11,276 nucleotides of DNA from Lachnospiraceae bacterium (GCA_009774145.1 VSND01000101.1:1-11276); one strand, 5' to 3'. Positions 1 through 6,572 are shown, counted from the stretch's first letter. Numbers and translations: made by a program. The notes: generated from the sequence alone by a model not told the origin.

Positions 1-48
1 GCATATTTCCGGGGGTTTTTCAGGTACGACCAACAAGGTTAGGGGCGT

Positions 49-57
49 TGTTATAAT
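49..57 (+). promoter_or_regulatory. candidate extended -10 promoter element
   Basis: TG-T-TATAAT is a perfect extended -10 motif just upstream of the Imm51-like gene. No good -35 hexamer lies 16-18 bases further up. Transcription would begin around base 64, which leaves only a very short leader holding the GGGAG ribosome site at 65-69. The first 75 bases carry no recognisable gene; all three forward frames enter the window open, so one could be the tail of an upstream gene. Confidence 0.25.
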
Positions 58-75
58 TTTTTCCGGGAGTTTAGG

Positions 76-342
76 ATGTATGAGATCAATGAGAATGCAT
101 ACATGAACGGATACAACTGGGACGCCCTTTTCAACTATTATCTTGCCGAACACGCCCCCGAACTTCTGGAGGGCCTGGAGAGCGACCCGGAAGCCGGCTC
201 CTATGCCGCTTACTATCCGCCCTCGGAGGAAAATGAGAAAAAGGCAGAGCGCTTTGCCCGGATCATCGTTTCCCTGATCGAAAATGAAGAAGAACTGTAT
301 CGGATCGTCCGGGAAAACGGAGATGAGATTGCGTGGGATTAA
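76..342 (+). CDS. Imm51-like immunity protein (88 aa)
   Basis: This is a small acidic soluble protein with no signal peptide or membrane segment. Residues 11-47 follow the pattern I associate with the C-terminal half of the Imm51 immunity family of polymorphic toxin systems: an NGYNW start, a helix ending in APELLEGL, then DPEAGSYAAYY. A charged helix (about 52-75) and an IAWD tail follow. The start is supported by GGGAG at 65-69, six bases upstream. Imm51 proteins are predicted to neutralise a partner toxin in the cytoplasm; no toxin lies within the window. The WGR gene begins 16 bases after the stop and is probably co-transcribed. At 88 residues it is shorter than the roughly 110-residue forms I recall, so it may be a short subfamily or a copy that lost its N-terminus. 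The family call is from memory of the motif pattern. Confidence 0.6.
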   Translation: MYEINENAYMNGYNWDALFNYYLAEHAPELLEGLESDPEAGSYAAYYPPSEENEKKAERFARIIVSLIENEEELYRIVRENGDEIAWD

Positions 343-346
343 TTTC

Positions 347-351
347 GGAGG
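347..351 (+). promoter_or_regulatory. ribosome binding site GGAGG deciding the WGR gene start
   Basis: GGAGG sits seven bases before the ATG at 359. The longer reading frame from 284 would overlap the upstream gene and has no comparable site, so 359 is the preferred start. Confidence 0.75.
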
Positions 352-358
352 CCGGCAA

Positions 359-1123
359 ATGAAACAAACCCTGCACTACACCGACGAAAAATCAGACAAG
401 TTCTGGCGAATTGAGACCGGCGGCTGTGCTCTGGTGGTCAACTGGGGCAGAACCGGTACCGCCGGACGCTATGAGCTCAAAGAATTCTCCACGGAAGAAG
501 AATGCGAAAAGCAGGCTGTAAAGCTTGCGGCGTCCAAGAGGAAAAAGGGCTATACTGACATGCCTGATTTTGACGCCATGCACCATTTTTACTTTGACAC
601 GGACGAATACGGCCTGCATCCTCTGACCAGCCACCCGGCCTTCCGTACCTTTTTTTCCGACGATCTGTACTATGACTGCGGAGATGAGGAAGCGCCCTTT
701 GGCAGCGACGAAGGAAACGATACGCTGCATTTTTTAGAAGAGGCGTTGAGAAAGCGTCCCCGGATGTGCGTTTCCGATTTTCCCCGGTCTCTGATTGAAA
801 AAGAATGGGGACTTTCGTATTTTCCCCCTGATTCAGAACAGACAGCAGAACAGTTAAGAACACAGGCTGCCCAGACTTATCACGGACTTCCCGGCGAACA
901 GGAGATCCTGCAGACCGACCAGGTGATCCTGGCAGCAGCGCTGGGCCAGATCAAGATCATGGGAAGCTTGGAGCCGGCGCTTAAGGAGTCCGCCTTCTGC
1001 TCTCTTGTACGCATGGAACGAATGTACCGCCTGCTCTGGAACTGGGAGCAGGAAGAACCGCCCTATGCGATTTCCATCATGCGGCGGGATCTGACGCGGT
1101 GGGCCGGCGAGCATCCGCTTTGA
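359..1123 (+). CDS. WGR domain protein, YfeS-like (254 aa)
   Basis: The N-terminal part (about residues 3-68) is a WGR domain: the diagnostic motif is NWGRTGTAG at residues 28-36, after a KFWRIE strand and before a helix rich in K and E. WGR domains occur in PARPs and in bacterial MolR/YfeS-like proteins, and in PARP1 the domain contacts DNA. Residues 76-135 hold a second conserved-looking segment with DDLYYDCGDEEAPFGSDEGN and LEEALRKRP; I associate this layout with E. coli YfeS, whose role is unknown. The C-terminal 100 residues are mostly helical and Trp-rich (LLWNWEQ). No signal peptide or membrane helix is present. It sits 16 bases after the Imm51-like gene and 15 before the VOC gene, so the three probably form one transcript. 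The domain call is firm; the biochemical role is unknown. Confidence 0.75.
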   Translation: MKQTLHYTDEKSDKFWRIETGGCALVVNWGRTGTAGRYELKEFSTEEECEKQAVKLAASKRKKGYTDMPDFDAMHHFYFDTDEYGLHPLTSHPAFRTFFSDDLYYDCGDEEAPFGSDEGNDTLHFLEEALRKRPRMCVSDFPRSLIEKEWGLSYFPPDSEQTAEQLRTQAAQTYHGLPGEQEILQTDQVILAAALGQIKIMGSLEPALKESAFCSLVRMERMYRLLWNWEQEEPPYAISIMRRDLTRWAGEHPL

Positions 1124-1138
1124 AGGAGGAATCGGTTC

Positions 1139-1504
1139 ATGAAACTGAAAAATATACTGATCGTCGTGAAGGATCTGGAACGATCCAGAAAATTTTACCA
1201 CGACCTGTTCGGTCTCGATCTTCTGCTTGACCAGGACGGCAACCTGATCCTGACCGAAGGTCTTGTACTGCAGGACGAAGCGATCTGGAAGAAATTTCTC
1301 GGCAGAGAGACCATTCCGGAGAATAACGCCTGCGAACTGTACTTTGAAGAACGGGACCTTGATGCCTTTGTCCGGAAGCTGGAAGCCCTGTACCCTTCCG
1401 TCCGGTATGTAAACCGGCTCATGACCCACAGCCAGGGCCAGAAAGTCGTCCGCTTCTACGATCCGGACGGAAATCTGATCGAAGTAGGGACGCCGATGGA
1501 ATAA
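1139..1504 (+). CDS. VOC family (glyoxalase/bleomycin-resistance fold) protein (121 aa)
   Basis: This is a single small vicinal-oxygen-chelate protein. It shows the two beta-alpha-beta-beta-beta halves: an N-terminal LKNILIVVKDLERSRKFYHDLFG motif split as strand plus helix, and a C-terminal half with CELYFE (residues 65-70), a helix, and the closing VRFYDPDGNLIEVGTP motif (about 103-119). The last Glu (E116 region) and the Glu in CELYF are the likely metal ligands. The first-half His common in lyases and dioxygenases is not evident, so the reaction cannot be named; family members include glyoxalase I, dioxygenases and drug-binding proteins. The length (about 120 aa) is typical. AAGGAGGA at 1123-1130 lies eight bases before the ATG and overlaps the WGR stop region, which suggests translation in one operon with the upstream genes. 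Confidence 0.85.
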   Translation: MKLKNILIVVKDLERSRKFYHDLFGLDLLLDQDGNLILTEGLVLQDEAIWKKFLGRETIPENNACELYFEERDLDAFVRKLEALYPSVRYVNRLMTHSQGQKVVRFYDPDGNLIEVGTPME

Positions 1505-1720
1505 CCACCGGCGTTTGTCTGCACGATTCTTTCCCATATCCAATACATTTTTTCTGAACAGGAATCCCTTTTCCTCTCTATCATAATCCCTCTCTGAAAA
1601 CAGTAAGAAAATAAAAATTTACATGCAGCAGTATAAATTTTCAAGAACCAGGAGACCATTTTCCCTTCCCATGCATCTAACTAATACAAGTACAACAAGC
1701 CGGCCGGCAGAAAGGACATT
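1505..1720. other. intergenic region before the ECF sigma gene
   Basis: These 216 bases are AT-rich in the middle (about 1600-1640) and hold no convincing gene. I looked for an ECF-type autoregulatory promoter (GAAC about 16-17 bases before a CGTC-like box) and for a sigma-A promoter and found no clean match: GAACC at 1645 and CATCTAA at 1674 are 25 bases apart, too far. No strong terminator follows the VOC gene. Confidence 0.5.
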
Positions 1721-2194
1721 ATGAAAAAAGAACAGTTGGGGCAACTGATCCTTGCATCCGAAGAAACTCTGTATCATGTGGCGAAATCACTGCTCGCCAG
1801 CGATGCAGACTGCGCGGATGCGATACAGGAGGCCATTGTAAAAGCATTTACCAATCTGCATACGCTGCGTCAGGATTCTTATGCCAGAACCTGGCTTGTA
1901 AGGATTCTGATCAATGAATGCTACGCTCTCATGCGCAGAGGAAAACGCCTGGTATCGCTGGAGGAATACCAGTATCCGGAAACCGCTCAGGAGACGGAAG
2001 ATTACTCCGATCTGTACGAAGCAGTCCGGCGGCTTCCCCCGGATGTCCGGATCTGCATCATTCTCTATTATCTGGAAGGGTACAGTGTAAAAGAGACTGC
2101 GAAAATACTTAAAATCACGGAAAGCGCCGTCAAAAACCGCCTTGCCCGGGCCAGAACCAGAATGCGCAGAGAACTGGAACAGGCAGCAACTTAA
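1721..2194 (+). CDS. RNA polymerase ECF-type sigma factor (157 aa)
   Basis: A two-domain extracytoplasmic-function sigma factor that would direct RNA polymerase to stress-type promoters. Region 2 spans about residues 10-75: the DCADAIQEAIVKAF helix and the ARTWLVRILINECY segment carry the core-binding and -10 recognition determinants. Region 4 spans about 96-152: LPPDVRICIILYYLEGYSVKETAKIL followed by the helix-turn-helix TESAVKNRLARARTRMR, which reads the -35 element. The long region 1 and region 3 of housekeeping sigma factors are absent, and 157 residues is standard for ECF proteins. AAAGGA at 1711-1716 precedes the ATG. The next gene starts 39 bases after the stop and encodes a membrane protein with the layout of an anti-sigma factor, so activity is probably controlled by sequestration at the membrane. 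The target regulon is not visible here. Confidence 0.93.
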   Translation: MKKEQLGQLILASEETLYHVAKSLLASDADCADAIQEAIVKAFTNLHTLRQDSYARTWLVRILINECYALMRRGKRLVSLEEYQYPETAQETEDYSDLYEAVRRLPPDVRICIILYYLEGYSVKETAKILKITESAVKNRLARARTRMRRELEQAAT

Positions 2195-2233
2195 ACGATA
2201 TCAGGCACGCCGTCAGAAAATGGAGGACAGACT

Positions 2234-3649
2234 ATGGAATTTAAACATTTGAAACAGGATTTTCCAAAGATGCCGGAGGAGATAAAAACAATGATTGAAA
2301 ATGAAGTAAAAAAACAGTTAAAAACAGAACCGCAGACACACAGGAGTAAAAGAACCGTAAGAAAGACTCTCGCCCTGTCTCTGGCTGCAGTCATGCTGTG
2401 CGGGCTCACTGTATTTGCCGGAGCTGGTCTCTACCGGATGCAGCGGCAGCAGACCGGCGAACACGGAGTCAGCGTCCGGATCGAAAGCAGCGAAGGCACC
2501 GGCGAAGCGTCTTTTACGATCCCGGATGTGAAACTGGAAGTCGGTTATTTGCCGGACGGCATGGTCCGGACCGAACATGGAAAATACAGCTTTGAAGACA
2601 GCCTGGCCCTGGGCGGCATATCCATGGTCTTTTACCGGATGGATACCGGCAATGACCAGTTCGAACTCCGGCATGAAGACGTGGTTTTAAGTGAGGAATT
2701 TTCAGCCGGCGGCTACCAGGGCATCTATCTGGAATATCCGCACCTGTCCGAAGAAGAAGTTTCCTTCAACCAGCGGATCTATGTGGCATATACCGATGTC
2801 CATTATGTGATGGAGATGTATGCGGCATCAGATGTCAGCAGGGAAGAGGCGTTAAAGATTGCAGAGCATGTAAAACTGATCCCCACAGAAGATAAAACAG
2901 ACCAGGAACTTGTAACTGCCCAGAACTGGAGCGACTATCAGAACATTCCCGAACAATCTGATACACAAACCGGAGAAGAATATCAGACCATCACCTCGGT
3001 TGCCAGTGAAAAAATGCAGAATACCCATGTGACAGGTGACCGTTTCCAGACCAGTACGCCTGGACTGTCCGTCAAAGTATCCGACGTTCAGATCGCAGAT
3101 GATCTCAGCCTGCTGGACGCTTCCCTGATCGATGAGGATTTAAAAAAAGAAGTGGATGAAAACGGAAAACTGCGCCCGGCAACAATCCAGTATATAAAAA
3201 AAGGGGACTCGGACTCCCTGAGCCAGGAAACCGCCTCCCGGAAAGCACCTCAGAAGCTTGTTTATACAACTGTCGAATATGCCAACACCGGCACAGAAAC
3301 ACTGACTGACGTCCTGTTTTTCGGAAGTCTGATGTGTATCACAGAAGTTGGCGGACAGATGCAGATCGTCCAGGACGAACATCCTGCAGACGGCGATGCA
3401 TGGGATATGGCAGTCAACCATGGCTTATCCTGCTTCCATGATATGCTCTACTATGACGTCCGCGGCGGCGAACGGAACAATAACTATATCGCACGTATGC
3501 AACCCGGAGAAATCGTGACCGTACACATGGCATGGGTCGTAATGGAAGAAGAACTCGATACGCTGTACCTGAACCTGGATCCCTCCGGCGGCAGCTATGA
3601 ATTTACCGATTCTTCCCTGCAGATGGGATATGTGGACATCCGCCGATAG
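2234..3649 (+). CDS. membrane-anchored putative anti-sigma factor (471 aa)
   Basis: The protein begins with a charged cytoplasmic segment of about 44 residues, then one membrane helix at about 45-67 (LALSLAAVMLCGLTVFAGAG), then a large extracytoplasmic part of about 400 residues. This is the topology of membrane anti-sigma factors, with the N-terminus holding the sigma factor. The cytoplasmic part has no Cys, so it is not a zinc-binding ZAS type. The first outer module (about 95-215), with VGYLPDGM at 103-110 and a closing AEHVKLIP, resembles DUF4367-type modules common on clostridial anti-sigma factors. The second (about 265-471) ends in beta-rich segments, has a Tyr/Asp/Gly-rich stretch and I do not recognise it. 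TGGAGGA at 2221-2226 fixes the start. Pairing with the sigma gene 39 bases upstream is the main support for the function. The outer part is large for this class and may sense an envelope signal. Confidence 0.8.
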   Translation: MEFKHLKQDFPKMPEEIKTMIENEVKKQLKTEPQTHRSKRTVRKTLALSLAAVMLCGLTVFAGAGLYRMQRQQTGEHGVSVRIESSEGTGEASFTIPDVKLEVGYLPDGMVRTEHGKYSFEDSLALGGISMVFYRMDTGNDQFELRHEDVVLSEEFSAGGYQGIYLEYPHLSEEEVSFNQRIYVAYTDVHYVMEMYAASDVSREEALKIAEHVKLIPTEDKTDQELVTAQNWSDYQNIPEQSDTQTGEEYQTITSVASEKMQNTHVTGDRFQTSTPGLSVKVSDVQIADDLSLLDASLIDEDLKKEVDENGKLRPATIQYIKKGDSDSLSQETASRKAPQKLVYTTVEYANTGTETLTDVLFFGSLMCITEVGGQMQIVQDEHPADGDAWDMAVNHGLSCFHDMLYYDVRGGERNNNYIARMQPGEIVTVHMAWVVMEEELDTLYLNLDPSGGSYEFTDSSLQMGYVDIRR

Positions 3650-4157
3650 TGATTTCTCTTTTGCATATCCAGAACATAGCTGTTAAAACTGTCAGAATAC
3701 TACCATCTCCTGAAAATGAGCTGCCATGAAAAAACACATCATGGCAGCTCTGCAGCCGATGACCCGAATTTTCTTGTCAGAAAAGTCCAACGACTCCGGA
3801 TTGAAGGGATCTCTCTTTGACTGATCCATTTCACAGCGGCTCCTCCACAGAGGCCACAACTCATCAGCATCCGCAGATCTTCCTTTACATGACAAAAATA
3901 TAATTCCCTGTAATCCCTTCATTTCGCATGAATGCAATTCGCTTAACTCCTGTAAGGTATGGCTGACAGCCTCCTGGAAGCACCCCGCTTCCCAGACGCA
4001 GAATCTGCGCATTCAGACTCTTTCCGGCTCTTCTGTCCGCTCCGAAGATACCGGAAAACATATCCTGCTGATTTCATTTGAGCAACTAATGTCATAGAGC
4101 TCAACCGACATATCATCAGACCTCACATCATCTTTTCAGGCACAGTTCGGTCCGTGC
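3650..4157. other. 508 bases without a convincing gene
   Basis: This gap lies between the anti-sigma gene and a short minus-strand gene. A 106-codon minus-strand frame (3692-4012) is open but has only a weak ribosome site (GGAAAG), an odd Cys/Trp/Met-rich composition and no family I recognise. Its last 45 codons (from an internal Met after residue 60) look slightly more protein-like (KRDPFNPESLDFSDKKIRVI), so it may be a decayed remnant. A perfect 12-bp inverted repeat sits at 3718-3750. No RNA gene is seen. Confidence 0.4.
3718..3750. repeat. perfect 12-bp inverted repeat (hairpin)
   Basis: GAGCTGCCATGA and its exact reverse complement TCATGGCAGCTC flank the nine-base loop AAAAACACA. It starts about 70 bases after the anti-sigma stop. 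There is no T-run after it on the + strand (TGCAGCC follows) and only ATTTTC on the - strand, so it is not a canonical intrinsic terminator, although it could form a stable RNA 3' end. Confidence 0.7.
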
Positions 4158-4331
4158 TCAATATCTTATAAGAATATGGCGTTCAAATGCATCAAATTTC
4201 ATATATTCGAGTGCCCTCTGCTCATCATAGTCAAACTCCTTTAAAACTTTGTAACAGAACAGCAGCCCCTCACCGGTTTCTTTATTCAAATGCCGGATCT
4301 TATCCAGCCTTTCTGTATTTTCACTTTTCAT
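4158..4331 (-). CDS. small protein resembling the EF-Ts N-terminal UBA-like domain (57 aa)
   Basis: The protein is one three-helix-like unit. The segment IRHLNKETGEGLLFCYKVLKEFDYDEQRALEYMK (two pieces, about residues 11-45) follows the elongation factor Ts N-terminal pattern of 'LR..TGAGM..CK.AL.E...D...A..YL': the TG-x-G turn, the Cys, the Leu-rich second helix, the acidic turn (DYDEQ) and the A-L-E-Y third helix line up. In EF-Ts this domain contacts EF-Tu; here the nucleotide-exchange core is missing, so exchange activity is not expected. The start at 4331 is chosen because AGGAG (4342-4346) lies ten bases upstream; an upstream TTG in frame would place the ribosome site inside the gene. 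It stands alone, 156 bases after endonuclease V. Its role is unknown: it may bind EF-Tu, or the UBA-like fold may bind something else. Confidence 0.6.
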   Translation of the reverse strand: MKSENTERLDKIRHLNKETGEGLLFCYKVLKEFDYDEQRALEYMKFDAFERHILIRY

Positions 4332-4341
4332 TCCAATGATA

Positions 4342-4346
4342 CTCCT
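4342..4346 (-). promoter_or_regulatory. ribosome binding site AGGAG deciding the start of the EF-Ts-like small gene
   Basis: AGGAG on the minus strand is ten bases before the ATG at 4331 and lies inside the extended frame that would start at a TTG at 4349. This argues for the ATG. Confidence 0.6.
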
Positions 4347-4487
4347 CAATCACACATTCATGCTCCGGATTTACATACAACTCTGTATTATTTTCACCTG
4401 CCCCGCTCTGCTGCTCTGAATCATCAGGATTTTAACAGTTTTATCATACCACACATCCTGTAACAGCAGCAGGACACGATTTCTTTG

Positions 4488-5189
4488 TCACATCCCCATC
4501 AGCTCCCGCCGTCTCCTGTGCGTTTCCAGATCCGCCAGTCTTGTCGGCAGAGGGATATGACTCTCCTCATTGACAAACCGGCACACAATCCCGGTCGCCG
4601 TATCCAGATCGATGTAATTTCCCACTGACACAAAAACGGGTTTTACGTCTTTGTGAGTGCGCAGGGCACGCCCGCACACCTCCCCGTCGAGCAGAATATC
4701 GGTATATGCATCTTTCTCATTGGCAGGCATGGAGAAATCCGCCCCGTCGATCTTATAATATTTTTTTGCGACACCTATGGTCGGGCAGTTCAGATAAAAG
4801 GAGGCATGTACGGCAATCCCCATACGGCGGGGGTGCAGATACCCATTTCCATCGAACAGATACAGTTCCGGCTGAACTTCCAGCTTTTTCACCGTTTCCA
4901 GAATAAGAGGCAGCTCCCGAAAGGCAAGACAGCCGGGAATGTAGGGCACTTCAACCTTCCCAAAAGAATACCGGTTCTCTATGACCTGTCTGGTCTTCCC
5001 GTCCAGAACCACAATGCAGCAGACCGCATATTCCTCATCCCCACAGTTCCAGTAGGCCAGATCGACCCCGGCCACTGTCTCAAAATCCTCCGCTCTGTTT
5101 TTGCCATGCAGAATCACCTTTGGCCTCAGCGCCGTCTGAATCTCCACGGCATGCTCCAGTGAAAGCGACTTCCAGATTTCTTTATCCAT
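4488..5189 (-). CDS. nfi: endonuclease V (deoxyinosine 3' endonuclease, 233 aa)
   Basis: Endonuclease V nicks DNA at the second phosphodiester bond 3' of deoxyinosine, starting repair of deaminated adenine in the cytoplasm. The family signature is complete: AGVDLAY with the catalytic Asp at D43, the wedge VPYIPG (residues 81-86), the FRE Glu at E92, and DGNGYLHPRRMGIA (113-126) with the third acidic ligand at D113. PTIGVAKKYY and the C-terminal PTRLADLETHRR element are also present. The length matches the E. coli enzyme (223 aa). The start at 5189 is preferred because AGAGGA (5199-5204) lies nine bases upstream; an alternative ATG at 5207 adds six residues but has only a weak site. It follows the Imm7-like gene by 11-29 bases on the same strand, so they are probably co-transcribed. 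Confidence 0.95.
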   Translation of the reverse strand: MDKEIWKSLSLEHAVEIQTALRPKVILHGKNRAEDFETVAGVDLAYWNCGDEEYAVCCIVVLDGKTRQVIENRYSFGKVEVPYIPGCLAFRELPLILETVKKLEVQPELYLFDGNGYLHPRRMGIAVHASFYLNCPTIGVAKKYYKIDGADFSMPANEKDAYTDILLDGEVCGRALRTHKDVKPVFVSVGNYIDLDTATGIVCRFVNEESHIPLPTRLADLETHRRRRELMGM

Positions 5190-5218
5190 AAGTTCAATTC
5201 CTCTCATGCTTCTCTGTT

Positions 5219-5617
5219 TTATTCTTCGTATATCCGGTTCCTGACCGGAGACAGATATCGGTCTCTTTCCGGATAAATTTTCCCTTTCCGGATCGCAAAT
5301 ACCTGAAATTCATCCGGCATCTTCACCGATTCATCATCATACATATATATCATGCCGTAAGATCCAGACGCTGTTTTGCAGACATATTCCAAAAGTTCGA
5401 ACACTTCTTCAACCTCTCTGTTGATACGGTTTTTAAACATTGTTATCGTCAGGAACGGTTCTCCATTGCAATATCTGATGTCCAGAATATCACCACACCC
5501 GCCGGACATCCCGGAAATCTGTTCCTTCAGCTTTCTGACAATCTGTTCGATCGATTCTTCCTCATCGTCTATTCGGCACGACTCCTGGATCGTAACCCAT
5601 CCATGCAGTTCCACCAT
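5219..5617 (-). CDS. Imm7-like immunity protein (132 aa)
   Basis: This is a small cytoplasmic protein with the pattern I associate with Imm7, an immunity family of polymorphic toxin systems. It has an N-terminal HGWVTIQES strand, a helix (about 22-36), a beta segment with NGEPFLTI, a helix with EEVFELLEYV, the hallmark GSYGMIYMYDDE (residues 85-96), and a closing D-RYLSP (about 119-124). Such proteins are predicted to bind and block a cognate toxin delivered by neighbouring cells. No toxin gene is present within the window, so this could be an orphan immunity gene. GGAGA lies about eight bases before the ATG at 5617. The gene is upstream of, and apparently in one transcript with, endonuclease V. 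The motif match is good but made from memory. Confidence 0.72.
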   Translation of the reverse strand: MVELHGWVTIQESCRIDDEEESIEQIVRKLKEQISGMSGGCGDILDIRYCNGEPFLTITMFKNRINREVEEVFELLEYVCKTASGSYGMIYMYDDESVKMPDEFQVFAIRKGKIYPERDRYLSPVRNRIYEE

Positions 5618-5957
5618 ATAAAATTTCTCCCTGCTGCATTTACCTTTTCAATCATTTACTGGACAGTAAAAAGTTTTGGTGTTAGTCAATAACTGTGTTG
5701 ATATTGCCTTAAATCATAACAAGGTGGTAATTTCGGATATCTCGCAAACTGTGCCAATGGCTTTTAGAACCAACTGTGCATAATGATGCAAATAACGTGT
5801 CTTTTCCAGGTACAAAATTAATGACGCAGTCCAGAGAGGGGCGTCGCATTCCCGGAGTGAGAAACTCTGCCAGAAATCTGAAAATTCTGCAAAACCGCCG
5901 TTCATCCACGGGCACATGTTCGGCGGTCCTGGAATTCCCGCAGGAAGCATCCGCAGT
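5618..5957. other. 340 bases with no convincing gene; upstream region of the Imm7-endonuclease V operon
   Basis: The promoter of the minus-strand Imm7 gene must lie here. TTGACT occurs around 5680-5690 on the minus strand, but no -10 box is found at proper spacing. A 16-bp palindrome is at 5655-5670. Two minus-strand frames (5709-5915 and 5714-5983) stay open without a ribosome site or a recognised family. The stretch from about 5700 on may be eroded mobile DNA. Confidence 0.4.
5655..5670. promoter_or_regulatory. 16-bp palindrome TTTACTG-GA-CAGTAAA, candidate operator
   Basis: Seven-base arms are exact reverse complements around a two-base centre. It lies 38 bases upstream of the Imm7 start on the minus strand, a position typical of an operator. 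Its core ACTG-N2-CAGT recurs in the palindrome at 7729-7742. The binding protein is unknown. Confidence 0.4.
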
Positions 5958-6164
5958 ATGGCATGCATTACATTCAAAGACACAGAGGAAAAAGCAGTTG
6001 AGAAAGCAGAGTCAGAGGGCTATACGGGCGAGGACGGGCTTTTATATTGCGGGAGCTGCCGCCAGCCCAAAGAAGCTTACTTCCCGGAGGGCAAGACCTT
6101 TTTCGGACGTGGCCGACACACCCAACAGAAGCACCGCCACTACCGCCCGCCGCCGACAAAATGA
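5958..6164 (+). pseudogene. fragment of a DnaC-like helicase loader from an integrative element
   Basis: About 50 residues (5958 to about 6110) follow the N-terminus I recall for DnaC/IstB-type ATP-binding replication proteins carried by Firmicute integrative elements: ITFKDTEEKAVEKAESEGY, then GEDGLLYCGSCRQPKEAYFPEG and KTFFGR. The YCGSC pair is half of the Cys motif of those proteins. After FFGR the match stops: the expected second Cys cluster and the whole AAA+ ATPase part (Walker motifs, about 200 residues) are missing, and the frame ends soon after in an Arg/His/Pro-rich run. The next bases stay open in another frame (AADKMMKVLKAE) up to 6204, which suggests a rearrangement or frameshift. 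No strong ribosome site precedes the ATG. It is probably non-functional and marks an old excision or deletion of an element. Confidence 0.5.
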
Positions 6165-6230
6165 TGAAAGTGCTAAAAGCGGAAAGCGCAGCCGGACATA
6201 AGCCGCCTTTTACCGCATAAACCGGGCATG

Positions 6231-6260
6231 AAAAAACGGTCATGCCGTGGAATATGACCG
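6231..6260 (-). terminator. intrinsic terminator of the truncated HTH gene
   Basis: On the minus strand the arms CGGTCAT and ATGACCG form a seven-bp stem with a ten-base loop, followed directly by six T. The stop codon of the HTH gene (6240-6242) lies inside the stem. A competing hairpin (GGCATG with CATGCC, 6225-6246) shares part of it. Confidence 0.65.
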
Positions 6261-6521
6261 CCGGAACAGGGAATTTACTTGTAAAAATGCGATTAATTTC
6301 AAATCCTTGTCCTCTGTTGCGCTTGCATAAAGGAATGAGATTTTGTTAAACAGCCTAAACCGATATGAGCAATCGTCCGGCAGAAAGTTAATGTTTCCAT
6401 TCGACAAATCCTCTATGCTGTCCAGCGGTAATCCCAAATATTGGGAAAGCGTGTTTTTGTTAAAACCGTATATGGTAATAAGTTCCTTTAACTGCTCTGT
6501 TACATTGTTTTTTTCGCCCAT
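6240..6521 (-). pseudogene. HTH-domain protein, C-terminally truncated (93 aa)
   Basis: Residues 5-48 form a helix-turn-helix-like unit: TEQLKELITIYGFNKNTLSQYLGLPLDSIEDL and then an NGNINFLP turn. The sequence continues with RFRLFNKISFLYASATEDKDLKLIAFLQV (about 55-82). I recall this as the first half of a roughly 140-residue HTH protein widespread in Firmicute integrative elements, whose second half repeats the HTH unit. Here the match ends at FLQV and an unrelated 11-residue tail (NSLFRRSYSTA) leads to a stop within a terminator hairpin, so the second half seems lost by deletion. The start at 6521 is supported by GAGAGGG a few bases upstream, rather than the longer frame from 6575. A DNA-binding or regulatory role is inferred from the fold only. 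It could still be expressed as a shortened protein. Confidence 0.55.
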
Positions 6522-6563
6522 GTAGACCCTCTCTGTCTGTAAATTGGTTTTTGATTTTAGTAA

Positions 6564-6572
6564 AGTATAGCA
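6564..6572 (-). promoter_or_regulatory. candidate extended -10 promoter of the HTH gene
   Basis: TG-C-TATACT on the minus strand is an extended -10 motif about 43 bases before the ATG at 6521. No recognisable -35 box lies 17 bases upstream. A TATAAT at 6644-6649 further up also lacks a partner. Confidence 0.3.

Noticed and set aside
854..1543. Long minus-strand open frame opposite the WGR and VOC genes
   Set aside because: It is antisense to two well-supported genes and has no recognisable domain.
1645..1680. ECF autoregulatory promoter (GAACC with CATCTAA) upstream of the sigma gene
   Set aside because: The spacing of 25 bases is far from the usual 16-17.
3718..3750. Hairpin as an intrinsic terminator of the anti-sigma gene
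   Set aside because: No T-run follows it on the + strand, and it lies about 70 bases past the stop.
4653..5162. Plus-strand open frames opposite endonuclease V
   Set aside because: They are antisense to a gene with full catalytic motifs and have no family match.
5776..6243. Overlapping open frames on both strands around the DnaC-like fragment (5776-6201 plus, 5974-6243 minus)
   Set aside because: They are Arg/Ser/Gly/Cys-rich frames without ribosome sites; only the frame with the recognised DnaC-like segment was kept.
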